The position numbers and the translations under genes were made by a program. A stretch of DNA of 24,202 nt from an uncultured Lachnospiraceae bacterium (GTDB lineage: Bacteria; Bacillota; Clostridia; Lachnospirales; Lachnospiraceae), in contig CAJUTD010000033.1 in NCBI GenBank assembly GCA_910589635.1, positions 1-24,202 of the forward strand, in the 5' to 3' direction. Shown here in pieces: positions 14,196-21,765 of the stretch. The notes beneath the pieces are model-generated. The model was not told the DNA's origin and did no database searches. It saw only the letters and a program-made list of their open reading frames with translations. Numbering within the stretch: the first letter of the stretch is position 1; every line of letters begins with the position of its first letter.

Positions 14196-14223
14196 TATAG
14201 TGTTACTTTTCAGGAATACTATA
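14196..14223. promoter_or_regulatory. Inverted repeat overlapping the TrmB-operon -10 box, probable operator
   Basis: TATAGTGTT (14196-14204) and AATACTATA (14215-14223) form an inverted repeat with one mismatch and a 10-bp spacer, arm centres 19 bp apart. One arm includes the -10 box, the other lies downstream of the start, as expected for a repressor site. Assignment to the TrmB protein is inference. Confidence 0.45.
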
Positions 14224-14246
14224 ATAGTTTTTATCAAAAATGTCAA
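14218..14246 (-). promoter_or_regulatory. SigA promoter of the TrmB-lysA operon
   Basis: Minus strand TTGACA (14241-14246) and TATAGT (14218-14223) are 17 bp apart. The predicted start is about 30 bases upstream of the ATG at 14179. Confidence 0.8.
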
Positions 14247-14294
14247 GAGATAAATACGCGAAACCGTCTTGCCCACTGACATCAGAAATCTTAG

Positions 14295-14343
14295 GTACAG
14301 AAAAACACCCCGGAAAGTACGTTTTCCGAGGTATTTCCTGTAC
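14295..14343 (-). terminator. Terminator of the first chemoreceptor gene, inside a longer palindrome
   Basis: The core stem ACCTCGGAAA / TTTCCGGGGT (14307-14332) is followed on the minus strand by GTTTTTC, a usable U-tract. Pairing continues outward with wobbles and one bulge to CTGTAC-type ends, about 20 bp in all. Confidence 0.75.
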
Positions 14344-14419
14344 AGAGCGCCCACATTTTGTTAAAATGTATTTCTCTTGGTATCTTATTTCTTATGATAA
14401 CATAATTTTCACTCACTTC

Positions 14420-16231
14420 TTATAACTTAAATTTCATCGTCTCTTCATTCTGCCGCTCGCTCAATTCCACCAGGTCCTGGGTATCCCTGCTGCATTCTTC
14501 AATCCCCTCCGCCACAAGCTGCATGCTTGCGCTGGTTTCCTCCGTGGATGCTGCATTTTCTTCCACGATGCTTGCCAGGTTATTTACCGAATCTGCCACC
14601 AGTTGCTTTAAGGAAGCTAGTACGCCTGTCTGACTGCCAATTTCTTTACTCACATCCTCAACTAACCGTATCTCTTGGTACAGGAGACTGAATGCTTCCT
14701 GTGTATCCTTCAGACGTGACATCTGTTCTTCCACATTTTTAGATACTACCTGCATATTGTCTACAGAAACAGCGATATTTCCAGTAAGGTCTTTTACAAT
14801 TCCCTCTATCTCCTGAGCGTTGCCGGCAGATTCCTCCGCAAGATTTCTTATCTCCTCTGCCACCACAGCGAACCCCTTTCCTGCTTCTCCGGCACGCGCG
14901 GCTTCAATACTTGCATTCAGAGACAATAAATTCGTTTGTTCTGCTAATCCTTTGATAATCTCCACTGCCTTATTGATATTCTCCGCAGACTCATTATTGC
15001 GGTTTGTCTGCTCATAAACTGTTCCAATAGCTTTTATCGTCACTTCCGTAATTTTGTTTAATAACTCAATACTCTCAGAAGCCCCGGAAGAACATTCCAT
15101 CATGGTAGAGACAGATTCCTCCAGCTTCTTTACATCCTGCTTTTCTATTTCTATGACATCGCCAAGTTCAGCTATCTTGCTGTTTACTGTCTCTGTCTCA
15201 GACGCCTGGCTTGTCGCTCCCAATGCCAGTTCCTCTATCGCCGTATTCACATTTTGTATACTGTTCGTAATATCCCTAAACTTCTCACTAAACTTCTCGC
15301 TGCTACTCTTAAGCTGCCCTCCTGATTCGCTTATATTCCCAATCATCCCAGCCAGCGAGTCTTTCACACCCTCCAAAGAACGTGCTATGTTGCCAATCTC
15401 ATCCGCCCGGCATGTCAACCGTGGGTCAATCTCATAAGACAAATCCCCTTCCGCCGTTTTTCTAAGGTTCCCTTCTACACGCTGGATTCCCCGCGTAAGC
15501 CTCTTGCCAAAAAACAGGGATACAAAAAAAGTAAGCAGCAATACTATCACAACTGCAACCGCAAACATGATTATCATCTGTTTGAATTGCTGGCTAATGC
15601 GTGCTCTCGTAACCGCAATTTCCTCATTCATATCATCTACATAATTCCCGGTAGTAATAATCCAGCCCCAAGGCTCAAATTTCTGCGAGTAGGCTATCTT
15701 CGGCGCTACGGTAACCCCATCTGCCTTTGTAAAATAAAATTCATTATAGCCACCGCCTGCATTAGCGGATGAAATTATGTTCTGAATAATCTTCACCCCA
15801 TCCTGATCCGTCAGGTCATAGCGGTTATCCCCCTCCTGCTCTGGAAGGATTGGATGCATCAACAATATGTAATCTTCATCATCAATCCACATATAACCTG
15901 AATCGTCATCCCGGTAGCGCATACTCCGAACAGCTTCTAACGCCTGGCTTTTCGCCTCTTCCTCCGTCAAACTCCCAGCCGCTGCCCTATCATAAAATCC
16001 CTGCACCAGAGAAATGGCTGACTGCACTTGAGACTTTATCTCAGTTCGGTAATCCTGATTCTTAGTCACCTCATACTCGTTGGCAGATTCCGCCATAGAC
16101 TGGCGCAGAAAAAAAATCCCCAGCCCTCCAAGGCATATAGCAGTTGCAGCAATCAACAGAAACACTACTAAAACCACCATGGTAGCCAGGCTCTTTACGC
16201 CCTTGTTCTTTGCTTCTTTTTTGTTTTTCAT
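14420..16231 (-). CDS. Methyl-accepting chemotaxis protein with Cache sensor (paralogue 1)
   Basis: A 603-residue membrane chemoreceptor. Order: short Lys-rich cytoplasmic start, first membrane helix (about 17-42), extracellular single-Cache (sCache_2-like) domain (about 50-202; SGYMWIDDEDY, HPILPEQEG, FEPWGWIITTGNYVDDM), second membrane helix (about 219-243), HAMP (about 244-295), and the coiled-coil signalling domain whose tip AEQTNLLSLNASIEAARAGE binds CheA/CheW. It ends KFKL, without a CheR/CheB tether peptide. Small organic acids are common ligands of such domains, but none can be named. The ATG at 16231 is chosen because AGGGG is 9 bases upstream, matching its paralogue; an ATG at 16240 directly abuts that site. 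It has its own promoter and a terminator, so it is probably monocistronic. Confidence 0.95.
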   Translation of the reverse strand: MKNKKEAKNKGVKSLATMVVLVVFLLIAATAICLGGLGIFFLRQSMAESANEYEVTKNQDYRTEIKSQVQSAISLVQGFYDRAAAGSLTEEEAKSQALEAVRSMRYRDDDSGYMWIDDEDYILLMHPILPEQEGDNRYDLTDQDGVKIIQNIISSANAGGGYNEFYFTKADGVTVAPKIAYSQKFEPWGWIITTGNYVDDMNEEIAVTRARISQQFKQMIIMFAVAVVIVLLLTFFVSLFFGKRLTRGIQRVEGNLRKTAEGDLSYEIDPRLTCRADEIGNIARSLEGVKDSLAGMIGNISESGGQLKSSSEKFSEKFRDITNSIQNVNTAIEELALGATSQASETETVNSKIAELGDVIEIEKQDVKKLEESVSTMMECSSGASESIELLNKITEVTIKAIGTVYEQTNRNNESAENINKAVEIIKGLAEQTNLLSLNASIEAARAGEAGKGFAVVAEEIRNLAEESAGNAQEIEGIVKDLTGNIAVSVDNMQVVSKNVEEQMSRLKDTQEAFSLLYQEIRLVEDVSKEIGSQTGVLASLKQLVADSVNNLASIVEENAASTEETSASMQLVAEGIEECSRDTQDLVELSERQNEETMKFKL

Positions 16232-16266
16232 TCTTTTCATCCCCTAACATTTCTTTTTATGGTATA

Positions 16267-16295
16267 ATTATCCTATCTTTCTTTATTTTTGTCAA
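16267..16295 (-). promoter_or_regulatory. Promoter of chemoreceptor 1
   Basis: Minus strand TTGACA (16290-16295) and GATAAT (16267-16272) with 17-bp spacing. This is a SigA pattern; the flagellar sigma-28 pattern TAAA-N15-GCCGATAA is not present. Confidence 0.75.
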
Positions 16296-16300
16296 TATAT

Positions 16301-16317
16301 TTATGCACTTTGCACAA
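16301..16317. promoter_or_regulatory. 17-bp inverted repeat upstream of chemoreceptor 1 promoter
   Basis: TTATGCA-N3-TGCACAA on the plus strand, 5 bp upstream of the -35 box. It is identical in 16 of 17 positions, and in distance to the -35 box, to the box before chemoreceptor 2 (18273-18289). The position suggests an activator or repressor site; the protein is unknown. Confidence 0.6.
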
Positions 16318-16329
16318 CACAAATAACTT

Positions 16330-16367
16330 AATAGAGGCTATACCAGTTACATGGTATAGCCTCTATT
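16330..16367 (-). terminator. Perfect 15-bp hairpin after chemoreceptor 2
   Basis: AATAGAGGCTATACC (16330-16344) pairs perfectly with 16353-16367 around an 8-base loop. It stands 13 bases after the stop codon of the gene at 16380, where a terminator is expected, but the sequence beyond it on the minus strand is only moderately T-rich (AAGTTATTTG). Confidence 0.65.
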
Positions 16368-16379
16368 CGTCTGCAATTA

Positions 16380-18206
16380 TTATAATTTAAACTTCATTGT
16401 CTCTTCACCCTGCCGCTCGCTCAATTCCACCAGGGACTGCGTATCCTTGCTGCATTCCTCAATGCCCTCTGCTACAAGCTGCATGCTTGCGCTGGTCTCT
16501 TCCGTAGACGCTGCATTTTCCTGCACAATGCTCGCCAGATTATTGACGGAATCTGCCACCAGCCTCCTCAAAGAATCTAAGATGCCTGTCTGTCCGCCAA
16601 TCTCTTTTGTCACATCTTCTACAAGCTTAATCTCTTTGTACAGACTGTCGAACGCCTCACGCGTCTCTTCCAGGCGCGTTTGCTGTTCTTGGACATTTTT
16701 AGACACCACCTGCATATTGTCAACGGAAACCGCTACATTGCCCATAAGCTCTTTGACTATGCCCTCTATTTCCTGGGCGCTGTCTGCGGATTCTTCTGCA
16801 AGATTGCGTATCTCTTCCGCCACCACAGCAAATCCTCTTCCCGCTTCGCCGGCACGTGCAGCCTCAATACTTGCATTTAACGATAATAAATTCGTCTGTT
16901 CCGCCAGCCCTTTAATAATCTCAACGGCTTTGTTGATGTTCTCTGCTGATTCGTTGTTCTTATTCGTCTGCTCATATACCGTTCCAATTGTATTAATCGT
17001 TGTCTCCGTTATCTTATACAGTAAATCAATACTTTCAGACGCTCCGGCAGAACACTCCATCATGGTATACACAGATTCTTCGAGATTTTTTACTCCCTGC
17101 TTCTCTACCTCAATGACCTCTCCAAGCTCAGACATTTTATTGTTTACTGTCTCTGTCTCAGACGCCTGGCTCGTTGCGCCCAGCGCAAGCTCTTCAATCG
17201 CCGTATTCACATTCTGTATGCTCTCGGTAATATCCTGGAACTTGTCGTTAAATTTCTGGCTGCTGCTCTGTAAATGACCGCCTGCCTCGCTTATGCTTCC
17301 TATCATCGACGCCAAAGAATTCTTAACCCCATCTAGGGAGCGGGCAATATTGCCAATCTCATCTGCACGCTTTAACAGCCTTGGATCAAGCTCATAAGAC
17401 AAATCCCCCTCCGCAGTTTTAAGAAGATGCCCTTCAATTCTAATAATTCCATTTGTCAGTCTCCTTCCAAAAATCAAGGATACCACAAATGCTATCACCA
17501 GAATTAAAACCACGGCTACACAAAACAGTATTATCATCTGCCTAAATTCATTGCTAATCCGAGCCCTGGCAACTTGTATCTCTTCATTCATATCATCCAC
17601 ATAATTACCAGTCGCAACAATCCACCCCCAAGCCTCGAATTTCTGTCCATATGCCATCTTAGGCGCAACCGTGACCCCATCTGCTTTCGTAAATGAAAAC
17701 TCATGAAAACCATCTCCGCTCTCTGCTGCATCAATAATTCCCTGCGTAATCTTTACACCGTTGGGATCCGTCATGTCAATACGGTTCGTTCCTTCCTGCT
17801 CTGGCAGAATCGGATGCATCACCAAGGTACCATCTTCCCCATCAATCCAGATGTAACCAGAATCGTCATCCCTGTAACGCAGCGTCCTGACTGCCTCCAT
17901 TGCCTGTTTTTGAGCCTCTTCTTCTGTTATGCTTCCTTCTGCCGCTTTGTCGTAAAAACCCTGCACCAGTGAAATGGCCGACTGTATCTGCGACTTGATT
18001 TCTGTCCGATAATCCTGATTCTTAGTCATCTCATATTCCTGAGCAGATTCTCTCATAGACTGGCTCAAAAAAAGAATCCCTAACCCACCAAGACAAACGG
18101 CAGTCACTGCGATTAGCAGAAACACCACTAAAACTACCATTACGGCCAGACTTTTTAAACCTTTGCTTTTTGCATCGTTGCTCTTTACTTCTTTCGTATT
18201 TCCCAT
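16380..18206 (-). CDS. Methyl-accepting chemotaxis protein with Cache sensor (paralogue 2)
   Basis: A 608-residue chemoreceptor colinear with the gene at 14420 from end to end: membrane helix (about 20-46), extracellular single-Cache domain (about 52-206; SGYIWIDGEDG, HPILPEQEG, FEAWGWIVATGNYVDDM), second membrane helix (about 222-246), HAMP and CheA/CheW-binding tip AEQTNLLSLNASIEAARAGE. The signalling domains are nearly identical; substitutions concentrate in the sensor domain (for example NRYDLTDQDG versus NRIDMTDPNG and GGGYNEFYF versus GDGFHEFSF), so the ligands may differ. It also ends KFKL with no tether peptide. The ATG at 18206 has AGGGG 8 bases upstream. It has its own promoter and a hairpin after the stop. 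Tandem duplication explains the pair. Confidence 0.96.
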   Translation of the reverse strand: MGNTKEVKSNDAKSKGLKSLAVMVVLVVFLLIAVTAVCLGGLGILFLSQSMRESAQEYEMTKNQDYRTEIKSQIQSAISLVQGFYDKAAEGSITEEEAQKQAMEAVRTLRYRDDDSGYIWIDGEDGTLVMHPILPEQEGTNRIDMTDPNGVKITQGIIDAAESGDGFHEFSFTKADGVTVAPKMAYGQKFEAWGWIVATGNYVDDMNEEIQVARARISNEFRQMIILFCVAVVLILVIAFVVSLIFGRRLTNGIIRIEGHLLKTAEGDLSYELDPRLLKRADEIGNIARSLDGVKNSLASMIGSISEAGGHLQSSSQKFNDKFQDITESIQNVNTAIEELALGATSQASETETVNNKMSELGEVIEVEKQGVKNLEESVYTMMECSAGASESIDLLYKITETTINTIGTVYEQTNKNNESAENINKAVEIIKGLAEQTNLLSLNASIEAARAGEAGRGFAVVAEEIRNLAEESADSAQEIEGIVKELMGNVAVSVDNMQVVSKNVQEQQTRLEETREAFDSLYKEIKLVEDVTKEIGGQTGILDSLRRLVADSVNNLASIVQENAASTEETSASMQLVAEGIEECSKDTQSLVELSERQGEETMKFKL

Positions 18207-18238
18207 ATTTCCGTCCCCTAACTTTTTATTATGTTACA

Positions 18239-18267
18239 ATTGTCCCACTTAACGTGCTTTTTGTCAA
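18239..18267 (-). promoter_or_regulatory. Promoter of chemoreceptor 2
   Basis: Minus strand TTGACA (18262-18267) and GACAAT (18239-18244) with 17-bp spacing, the same geometry as in front of chemoreceptor 1. Confidence 0.7.
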
Positions 18268-18272
18268 CTTAA

Positions 18273-18289
18273 TTATGCATTTTGCACAA
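18273..18289. promoter_or_regulatory. 17-bp inverted repeat upstream of chemoreceptor 2 promoter
   Basis: TTATGCA-N3-TGCACAA, 5 bp upstream of the -35 box, differing from the chemoreceptor 1 box only at one spacer base. The sequence around it has diverged, which argues that the box is kept by selection. Confidence 0.6.
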
Positions 18290-18306
18290 TAATAATTAAT
18301 AAATCA

Positions 18307-18360
18307 TTAATTTATAGTCTGCGCACACTGGTACTTTAATCCTTTTGCTTTTTCAGACAT
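18307..18360 (-). CDS. Possible 17-codon ORF with strong ribosome site
   Basis: ATG at 18360 to TAA at 18307 encodes MSEKAKGLKYQCAQTIN. GGGAG (18368-18372) is 7 bases upstream, ideal spacing, and lies in one arm of the hairpin 18367-18420. A candidate promoter lies at 18418-18445. It may be a small regulated peptide, a leader, or the remnant of a truncated gene; I do not recognise the sequence. Confidence 0.3.
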   Translation of the reverse strand: MSEKAKGLKYQCAQTIN

Positions 18361-18366
18361 AAATAC

Positions 18367-18420
18367 GCTCCCTTCTAAGTAGCAAGTTTTATTATTTGAC
18401 TTGCCTGCTTAGAAGAGAGC
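18367..18420 (-). promoter_or_regulatory. Large imperfect hairpin between the small membrane-protein gene and the 17-codon ORF
   Basis: GCTCTCTTCTAAG...GCAAGT pairs with ACTTGC...CTTAGAAGGGAGC around an A/T-rich loop, about 19 bp with one bulge. It lies 53 bases after the stop of the gene at 18473 and could end that transcript, but no U-tract follows. Its downstream arm contains the GGGAG ribosome site of the 17-codon ORF, so it could instead control that ORF. Confidence 0.5.
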
Positions 18421-18445
18421 ATATCATCCGTCAGCATATTTTCAA
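18418..18445 (-). promoter_or_regulatory. Weak candidate promoter before the hairpin
   Basis: Minus strand TTGAAA (18440-18445) and TATGCT (18418-18423), 16 bp apart. Transcription would start within the first arm of the hairpin at 18367-18420. Confidence 0.3.
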
Positions 18446-18472
18446 TTACCTCAACTTACATGCTAAAGCTTT

Positions 18473-18895
18473 TTAAGATTCATGTCGAATTGTCTTGGGA
18501 TTTTTCTCTATTTTTCTATATACTTTTAAAAAATCGTCACTATAATTCTGTTCACTCCTGTAATATTTATCGTTTACTATAATAGTGCCTCCGCTAAACG
18601 ACACCTTATCAGCAGATCCATCTTGATAATAAAGAGTTATGATAACGCTAAATCCATCACGGCCAGTCGGAAAGGCACTCCTTATATGTATTGCTTGCAG
18701 CGCATCAACTACGGCTTTCATATCCTCTTGTTGTATTGTTTCTATCCATTCATCAGGAACCGCTATCGTCACTTTATCAAGTTCTGTGATGTCAATGTCT
18801 TTCAGTGGCTTTACCTCTCTCATCCAAAACCAGATAATACCTATCACAAATAATATAATAATGCACCCTATACTTACAACAGCTTTCTTTTTCAT
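18473..18895 (-). CDS. Small membrane-anchored extracellular protein, unknown function
   Basis: A 140-residue protein: two or three lysines, one hydrophobic helix (about residues 5-26, VSIGCIIILFVIGIIWFW), then about 110 residues that should lie outside the membrane. That part is a mixed alpha/beta domain (DITELDKVTIAVPDEW, SVIITLYYQDGSADKVSF, TIIVNDKYY). It resembles small clostridial proteins with a domain of unknown function of the DUF5301 kind, but I am not sure of that family. There is no clear lipobox. The ATG at 18895 is chosen because GGGAG lies 9 bases upstream and the membrane helix then follows at once; the frame is open to 18991 but the extra 32 codons lack a ribosome site. It follows nrdG by 110 bases. 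Confidence 0.75.
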   Translation of the reverse strand: MKKKAVVSIGCIIILFVIGIIWFWMREVKPLKDIDITELDKVTIAVPDEWIETIQQEDMKAVVDALQAIHIRSAFPTGRDGFSVIITLYYQDGSADKVSFSGGTIIVNDKYYRSEQNYSDDFLKVYRKIEKNPKTIRHES

Positions 18896-19005
18896 GCTGT
18901 CCCACTCCCTCCAACAAGATCTGTTAATATTTAGATATAGAATACCTCCATACAAACGTAGCATTACTATACTTCTTTTATCTATTGACATTTATTAGCT
19001 GGACT

Positions 19006-19497
19006 TCACTCACAATGAAGCACAACACATCCTTCCTCCAGAGACGCCGGAACATCTATAACCCGCTGGTTTGCACTTCCACGCCAGTATAACTGTGTAT
19101 CCTTCTGTTCTGCGATAAATTCACCATCCACTAAAACATCTACATATTTTATAATTTCCAGTCCTGCGACTGCCTCCCACACGAATCCTGTATACATCCA
19201 GATCGTTTTCCCCGGAAACATTTCCCGGATTTCTTTTACCAGTTTGAGTATATCGGAGCGGTTTCCAAAATACAGCGGATCTCCGCCACTCAACGTAACC
19301 CCCGAAATATAATCCTTAGACAGCTCCGCAAACAATTCCTGCTTTGCCTTGTCATCAAACGCAAGCCCTCCATTGGGGTCCCAGGTAATGGGATTCTGGC
19401 AATCTTTACAACAATGGGAACAGCCAGACACCCATAAAACAGTACGAAGCCCATCTCCATTGAGCATATCGTCCTTCGTAATATTGTGGTACCTCAT
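19006..19497 (-). CDS. nrdG: Anaerobic ribonucleotide reductase activating protein (radical SAM)
   Basis: A 163-residue radical SAM enzyme that uses a [4Fe-4S] cluster and S-adenosylmethionine to create the glycyl radical on NrdD. The CX3CX2C cluster motif is Cys26, Cys30 and Cys33 in CSHCCKDCQNP; the SAM-binding GGDPL follows, and the N-terminal RYHNITKDDMLNGDGLRTVLW is typical of NrdG. Length is normal for the family. It is 11 bases downstream of nrdD, with AAGGAG 7 bases before the ATG, so the two are cotranscribed and share the NrdR-type control ahead of nrdD. Confidence 0.97.
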   Translation of the reverse strand: MRYHNITKDDMLNGDGLRTVLWVSGCSHCCKDCQNPITWDPNGGLAFDDKAKQELFAELSKDYISGVTLSGGDPLYFGNRSDILKLVKEIREMFPGKTIWMYTGFVWEAVAGLEIIKYVDVLVDGEFIAEQKDTQLYWRGSANQRVIDVPASLEEGCVVLHCE

Positions 19498-19508
19498 CTC
19501 TTTTCTCC

Positions 19509-21638
19509 TTACATACTCTTGCGCTCTGCAATTTCTGCCATCTTGGCCTCATTGAGACGCGTATCTCCTTTGACCCTGGAATAAGACAGATAACCATTCA
19601 TTCTGTCAATCTTCGTAAGATTACGGCTGCCGCATTTAGGGCAGACATCCATTTCCAATTCCTGATGGCCGCAATCGTCACAATAGGCCAGAGAAAGGTT
19701 CACGCCTTCATAAAATCCCATATCCATAGCACGGCGCACCAAAGTCTTTACTGCATCACGGTTATAATCAATGGGATATTTCACATACTGGATTTTGCCG
19801 CCGTTGCTCAATTCCCAGAACCGGTATTCCAAATCCTGTTTCTGAATGGGGGTGATATCCTCCGTCACATGACAGTGGAAACCGTTGCTGACATACTCCC
19901 TGTCCGAAACATTCTCCACAATTCCATATTTCTCACGGAACTGCTTGACCTGTAATCCACAGAGATTCTCTGCCGGTGTAGCATAGATGGCATAAAGGTT
20001 CCCATCCTCCTCTTTATATTGATTAATTTTCTCATTGATATGTTCTAATACTTCAATGGCAAACTGCCCGTCTTCCACCAAAGATTTGCCATTGTACAAC
20101 TGCTGCAGTTCATTAAACGCCGTAATCCCAAACGATGACGTCGCCGCTTTCAGCAAAGGCTTAATCTTGTCATGAATTCCCAAATGCCCGCCATAAAAGC
20201 CGCCTTCACAGTAAGCAAGAGGATTGGTGCTGGCCCGCATTTCCCCCAGATAAGCATAGGTACGGATATGGAGCTGGCGAATCAATTCCAGATAATAATC
20301 TAAAACTTCATAGAAATCTTTGCCCTCCTGCCTGGACTTCGCCAGAATCATAGGCAGATGCAGGCTCACTACGCCAATATTAAAGCGGCCTACGAATACC
20401 GGACGGTCGTTTTCATCCGCCGGATTCATACCTCCCTTCTCATACCAAGGGGACAGAAAAGCCCGACAGCCCATAGGGCTGATTATCTCCCCATACTGCT
20501 TATACATGCTGGCAATATACCCTTTACCTGTCAGACTCAGCCAGTCCGGGTACATGGTTTTCCTGGAACATTCAATGCCTGCCTCAAAAACATCCTCCAA
20601 ATCTTTTCCCGGTCCGTGAAGGTTCTCATCATACAGAAATACCAGCTTAGGAAAAAGCACCGGCTTCTTGCACTCTGCTTTGCCCTGCCCGATTCTACGA
20701 ACATTGAGCATGGCAATGGATGCCATCTTTGCAAAACGTCCGGTTCCCGTACCAAACGTCATTGTGATAAAGGGATAATCGCCACGGCTTGAAGAAACCG
20801 AATTAAATTTATATTCCCATCCCTGGACGCCCTGCTCAAAATCCCGTTCAATATCCTTGATAGTCTCTTGCTCCGCGCGCTCTTCATCCAATCCCAGATC
20901 GCGGTATCGTTTTTTATATTTTATGTAAGATTTCTCGGCATAAGGTTCGAGGATTTTCTCTACACTTGGCACCGTAAACCCGCCATACTGCTGGCTCGCA
21001 GCACTTAACACAATATCACCAATCACGTCAAAGGCTACATCTAACGTCTTGGGCTCGTTATACCACAGATTCCCCATCTCAAAACCGCCGCGCAACACAT
21101 TCTGCACGTCAAACAGGCAGCAATTCATGGTATCGCGCCTTGCCGACATATCATGCACATAGATATAGCCGTCCCGGCATGCCTGGATTTCCTCTGTCGT
21201 CATGAAAAATTTCTGATACAGTTCCTTGTTTAACTGGTTAAAAATCAGGCTTCTTTTCGTTGACACCAGAGCGCTGTCTGTGTTGGAATTCTCCTTATCC
21301 CCGATATACATGATCGACTGGCTCTTCTTATATACCTCGTCAAGCATCTGCACAAAATCTTGTTTATAATTGCGGTAGTCGCGATAGCTCTTTGCCACCA
21401 CTGGATTGACTTTCTCCAAAGCTCCCTCCACAATATTGTGCATCTGGGCGATCTGAACCTCATGAAGCCCCATAGAGTCCACTTTCTCCTCCACAAACTG
21501 ACAAATGAACCTTAATTCCTCATCTGTGAACTTAATAAGCGCACGGTAAGCAGACTTGTTTACGGCAACAATTACCTTCTGTACGTTAAAATCTTCTTTG
21601 GTTCCATCTTTCTTAATGACTTTGCAATTTTCTTTCAC
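19509..21638 (-). CDS. nrdD: Anaerobic ribonucleoside-triphosphate reductase (class III)
   Basis: A 709-residue oxygen-sensitive reductase that makes dNTPs from NTPs. Residues 1-95 form an ATP-cone allosteric domain (VIKKDGTKEDFNVQKVIVAV). The catalytic barrel follows (RRDTMNCCLFDVQNVL, SSSRGDYPFITMTFG, NIGVVSLHLP). Near the C-terminus four cysteines of a zinc site appear as CDDCG and CPKCG, and the glycyl radical residue is predicted at Gly682 (RMNGYL), aligned with RVCGYL of E. coli NrdD. The start is GTG at 21638, with AGGAG 9 bases upstream. nrdG follows. It is the only reductase in the window. Expression is probably limited by NrdR through two boxes in the leader. Confidence 0.97.
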   Translation of the reverse strand: MKENCKVIKKDGTKEDFNVQKVIVAVNKSAYRALIKFTDEELRFICQFVEEKVDSMGLHEVQIAQMHNIVEGALEKVNPVVAKSYRDYRNYKQDFVQMLDEVYKKSQSIMYIGDKENSNTDSALVSTKRSLIFNQLNKELYQKFFMTTEEIQACRDGYIYVHDMSARRDTMNCCLFDVQNVLRGGFEMGNLWYNEPKTLDVAFDVIGDIVLSAASQQYGGFTVPSVEKILEPYAEKSYIKYKKRYRDLGLDEERAEQETIKDIERDFEQGVQGWEYKFNSVSSSRGDYPFITMTFGTGTGRFAKMASIAMLNVRRIGQGKAECKKPVLFPKLVFLYDENLHGPGKDLEDVFEAGIECSRKTMYPDWLSLTGKGYIASMYKQYGEIISPMGCRAFLSPWYEKGGMNPADENDRPVFVGRFNIGVVSLHLPMILAKSRQEGKDFYEVLDYYLELIRQLHIRTYAYLGEMRASTNPLAYCEGGFYGGHLGIHDKIKPLLKAATSSFGITAFNELQQLYNGKSLVEDGQFAIEVLEHINEKINQYKEEDGNLYAIYATPAENLCGLQVKQFREKYGIVENVSDREYVSNGFHCHVTEDITPIQKQDLEYRFWELSNGGKIQYVKYPIDYNRDAVKTLVRRAMDMGFYEGVNLSLAYCDDCGHQELEMDVCPKCGSRNLTKIDRMNGYLSYSRVKGDTRLNEAKMAEIAERKSM

Positions 21639-21710
21639 TTTCGCTCACTCCTCTCGGGCCATTCTCTCCTGGCTCTTACACAGGAACAAAAACACCTCAA
21701 ATATCCTCGT

Positions 21711-21726
21711 ATACCATATATTGTTA
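21711..21726. promoter_or_regulatory. NrdR-type box 2 (gene-proximal)
   Basis: Core CAATATATGG on the minus strand (21714-21723) matches the NrdR box core CWATATWTWG at all but one position. It lies 31 bp from box 1, about three helical turns, the spacing expected for paired NrdR boxes. Confidence 0.65.
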
Positions 21727-21741
21727 TTCTCGTGTTCAAAA

Positions 21742-21757
21742 TAACAATATATAGTTT
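21742..21757. promoter_or_regulatory. NrdR-type box 1 (promoter-proximal)
   Basis: Core CTATATATTG on the minus strand (21745-21754) fits the NrdR consensus core fully. It begins just downstream of the predicted transcription start, so bound NrdR would block initiation or early elongation. Boxes 1 and 2 together also form a 13-bp inverted repeat in the mRNA leader. Confidence 0.7.
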
Positions 21758-21765
21758 TGTGTCTT

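Noticed and set aside
16267..16295. Chemoreceptor promoters considered as sigma-28 (flagellar) promoters
   Set aside because: TTGACA-17-GAYAAT fits SigA; there is no TAAA at the -35 place with a GCCGATAA -10.
16447..17277. A 276-codon plus-strand open frame inside the second chemoreceptor gene
   Set aside because: It is antisense to a gene with clear Cache, HAMP and signalling motifs; its Ser/Ala/Leu-rich translation shows no domain and the first receptor gives a similar shorter shadow at 15054-15437.
18896..18991. The 32 extra N-terminal codons of the small membrane-protein frame
   Set aside because: They have no ribosome site, encode an unlikely N-terminus before the membrane helix, and a good GGGAG-ATG pair exists at 18895.
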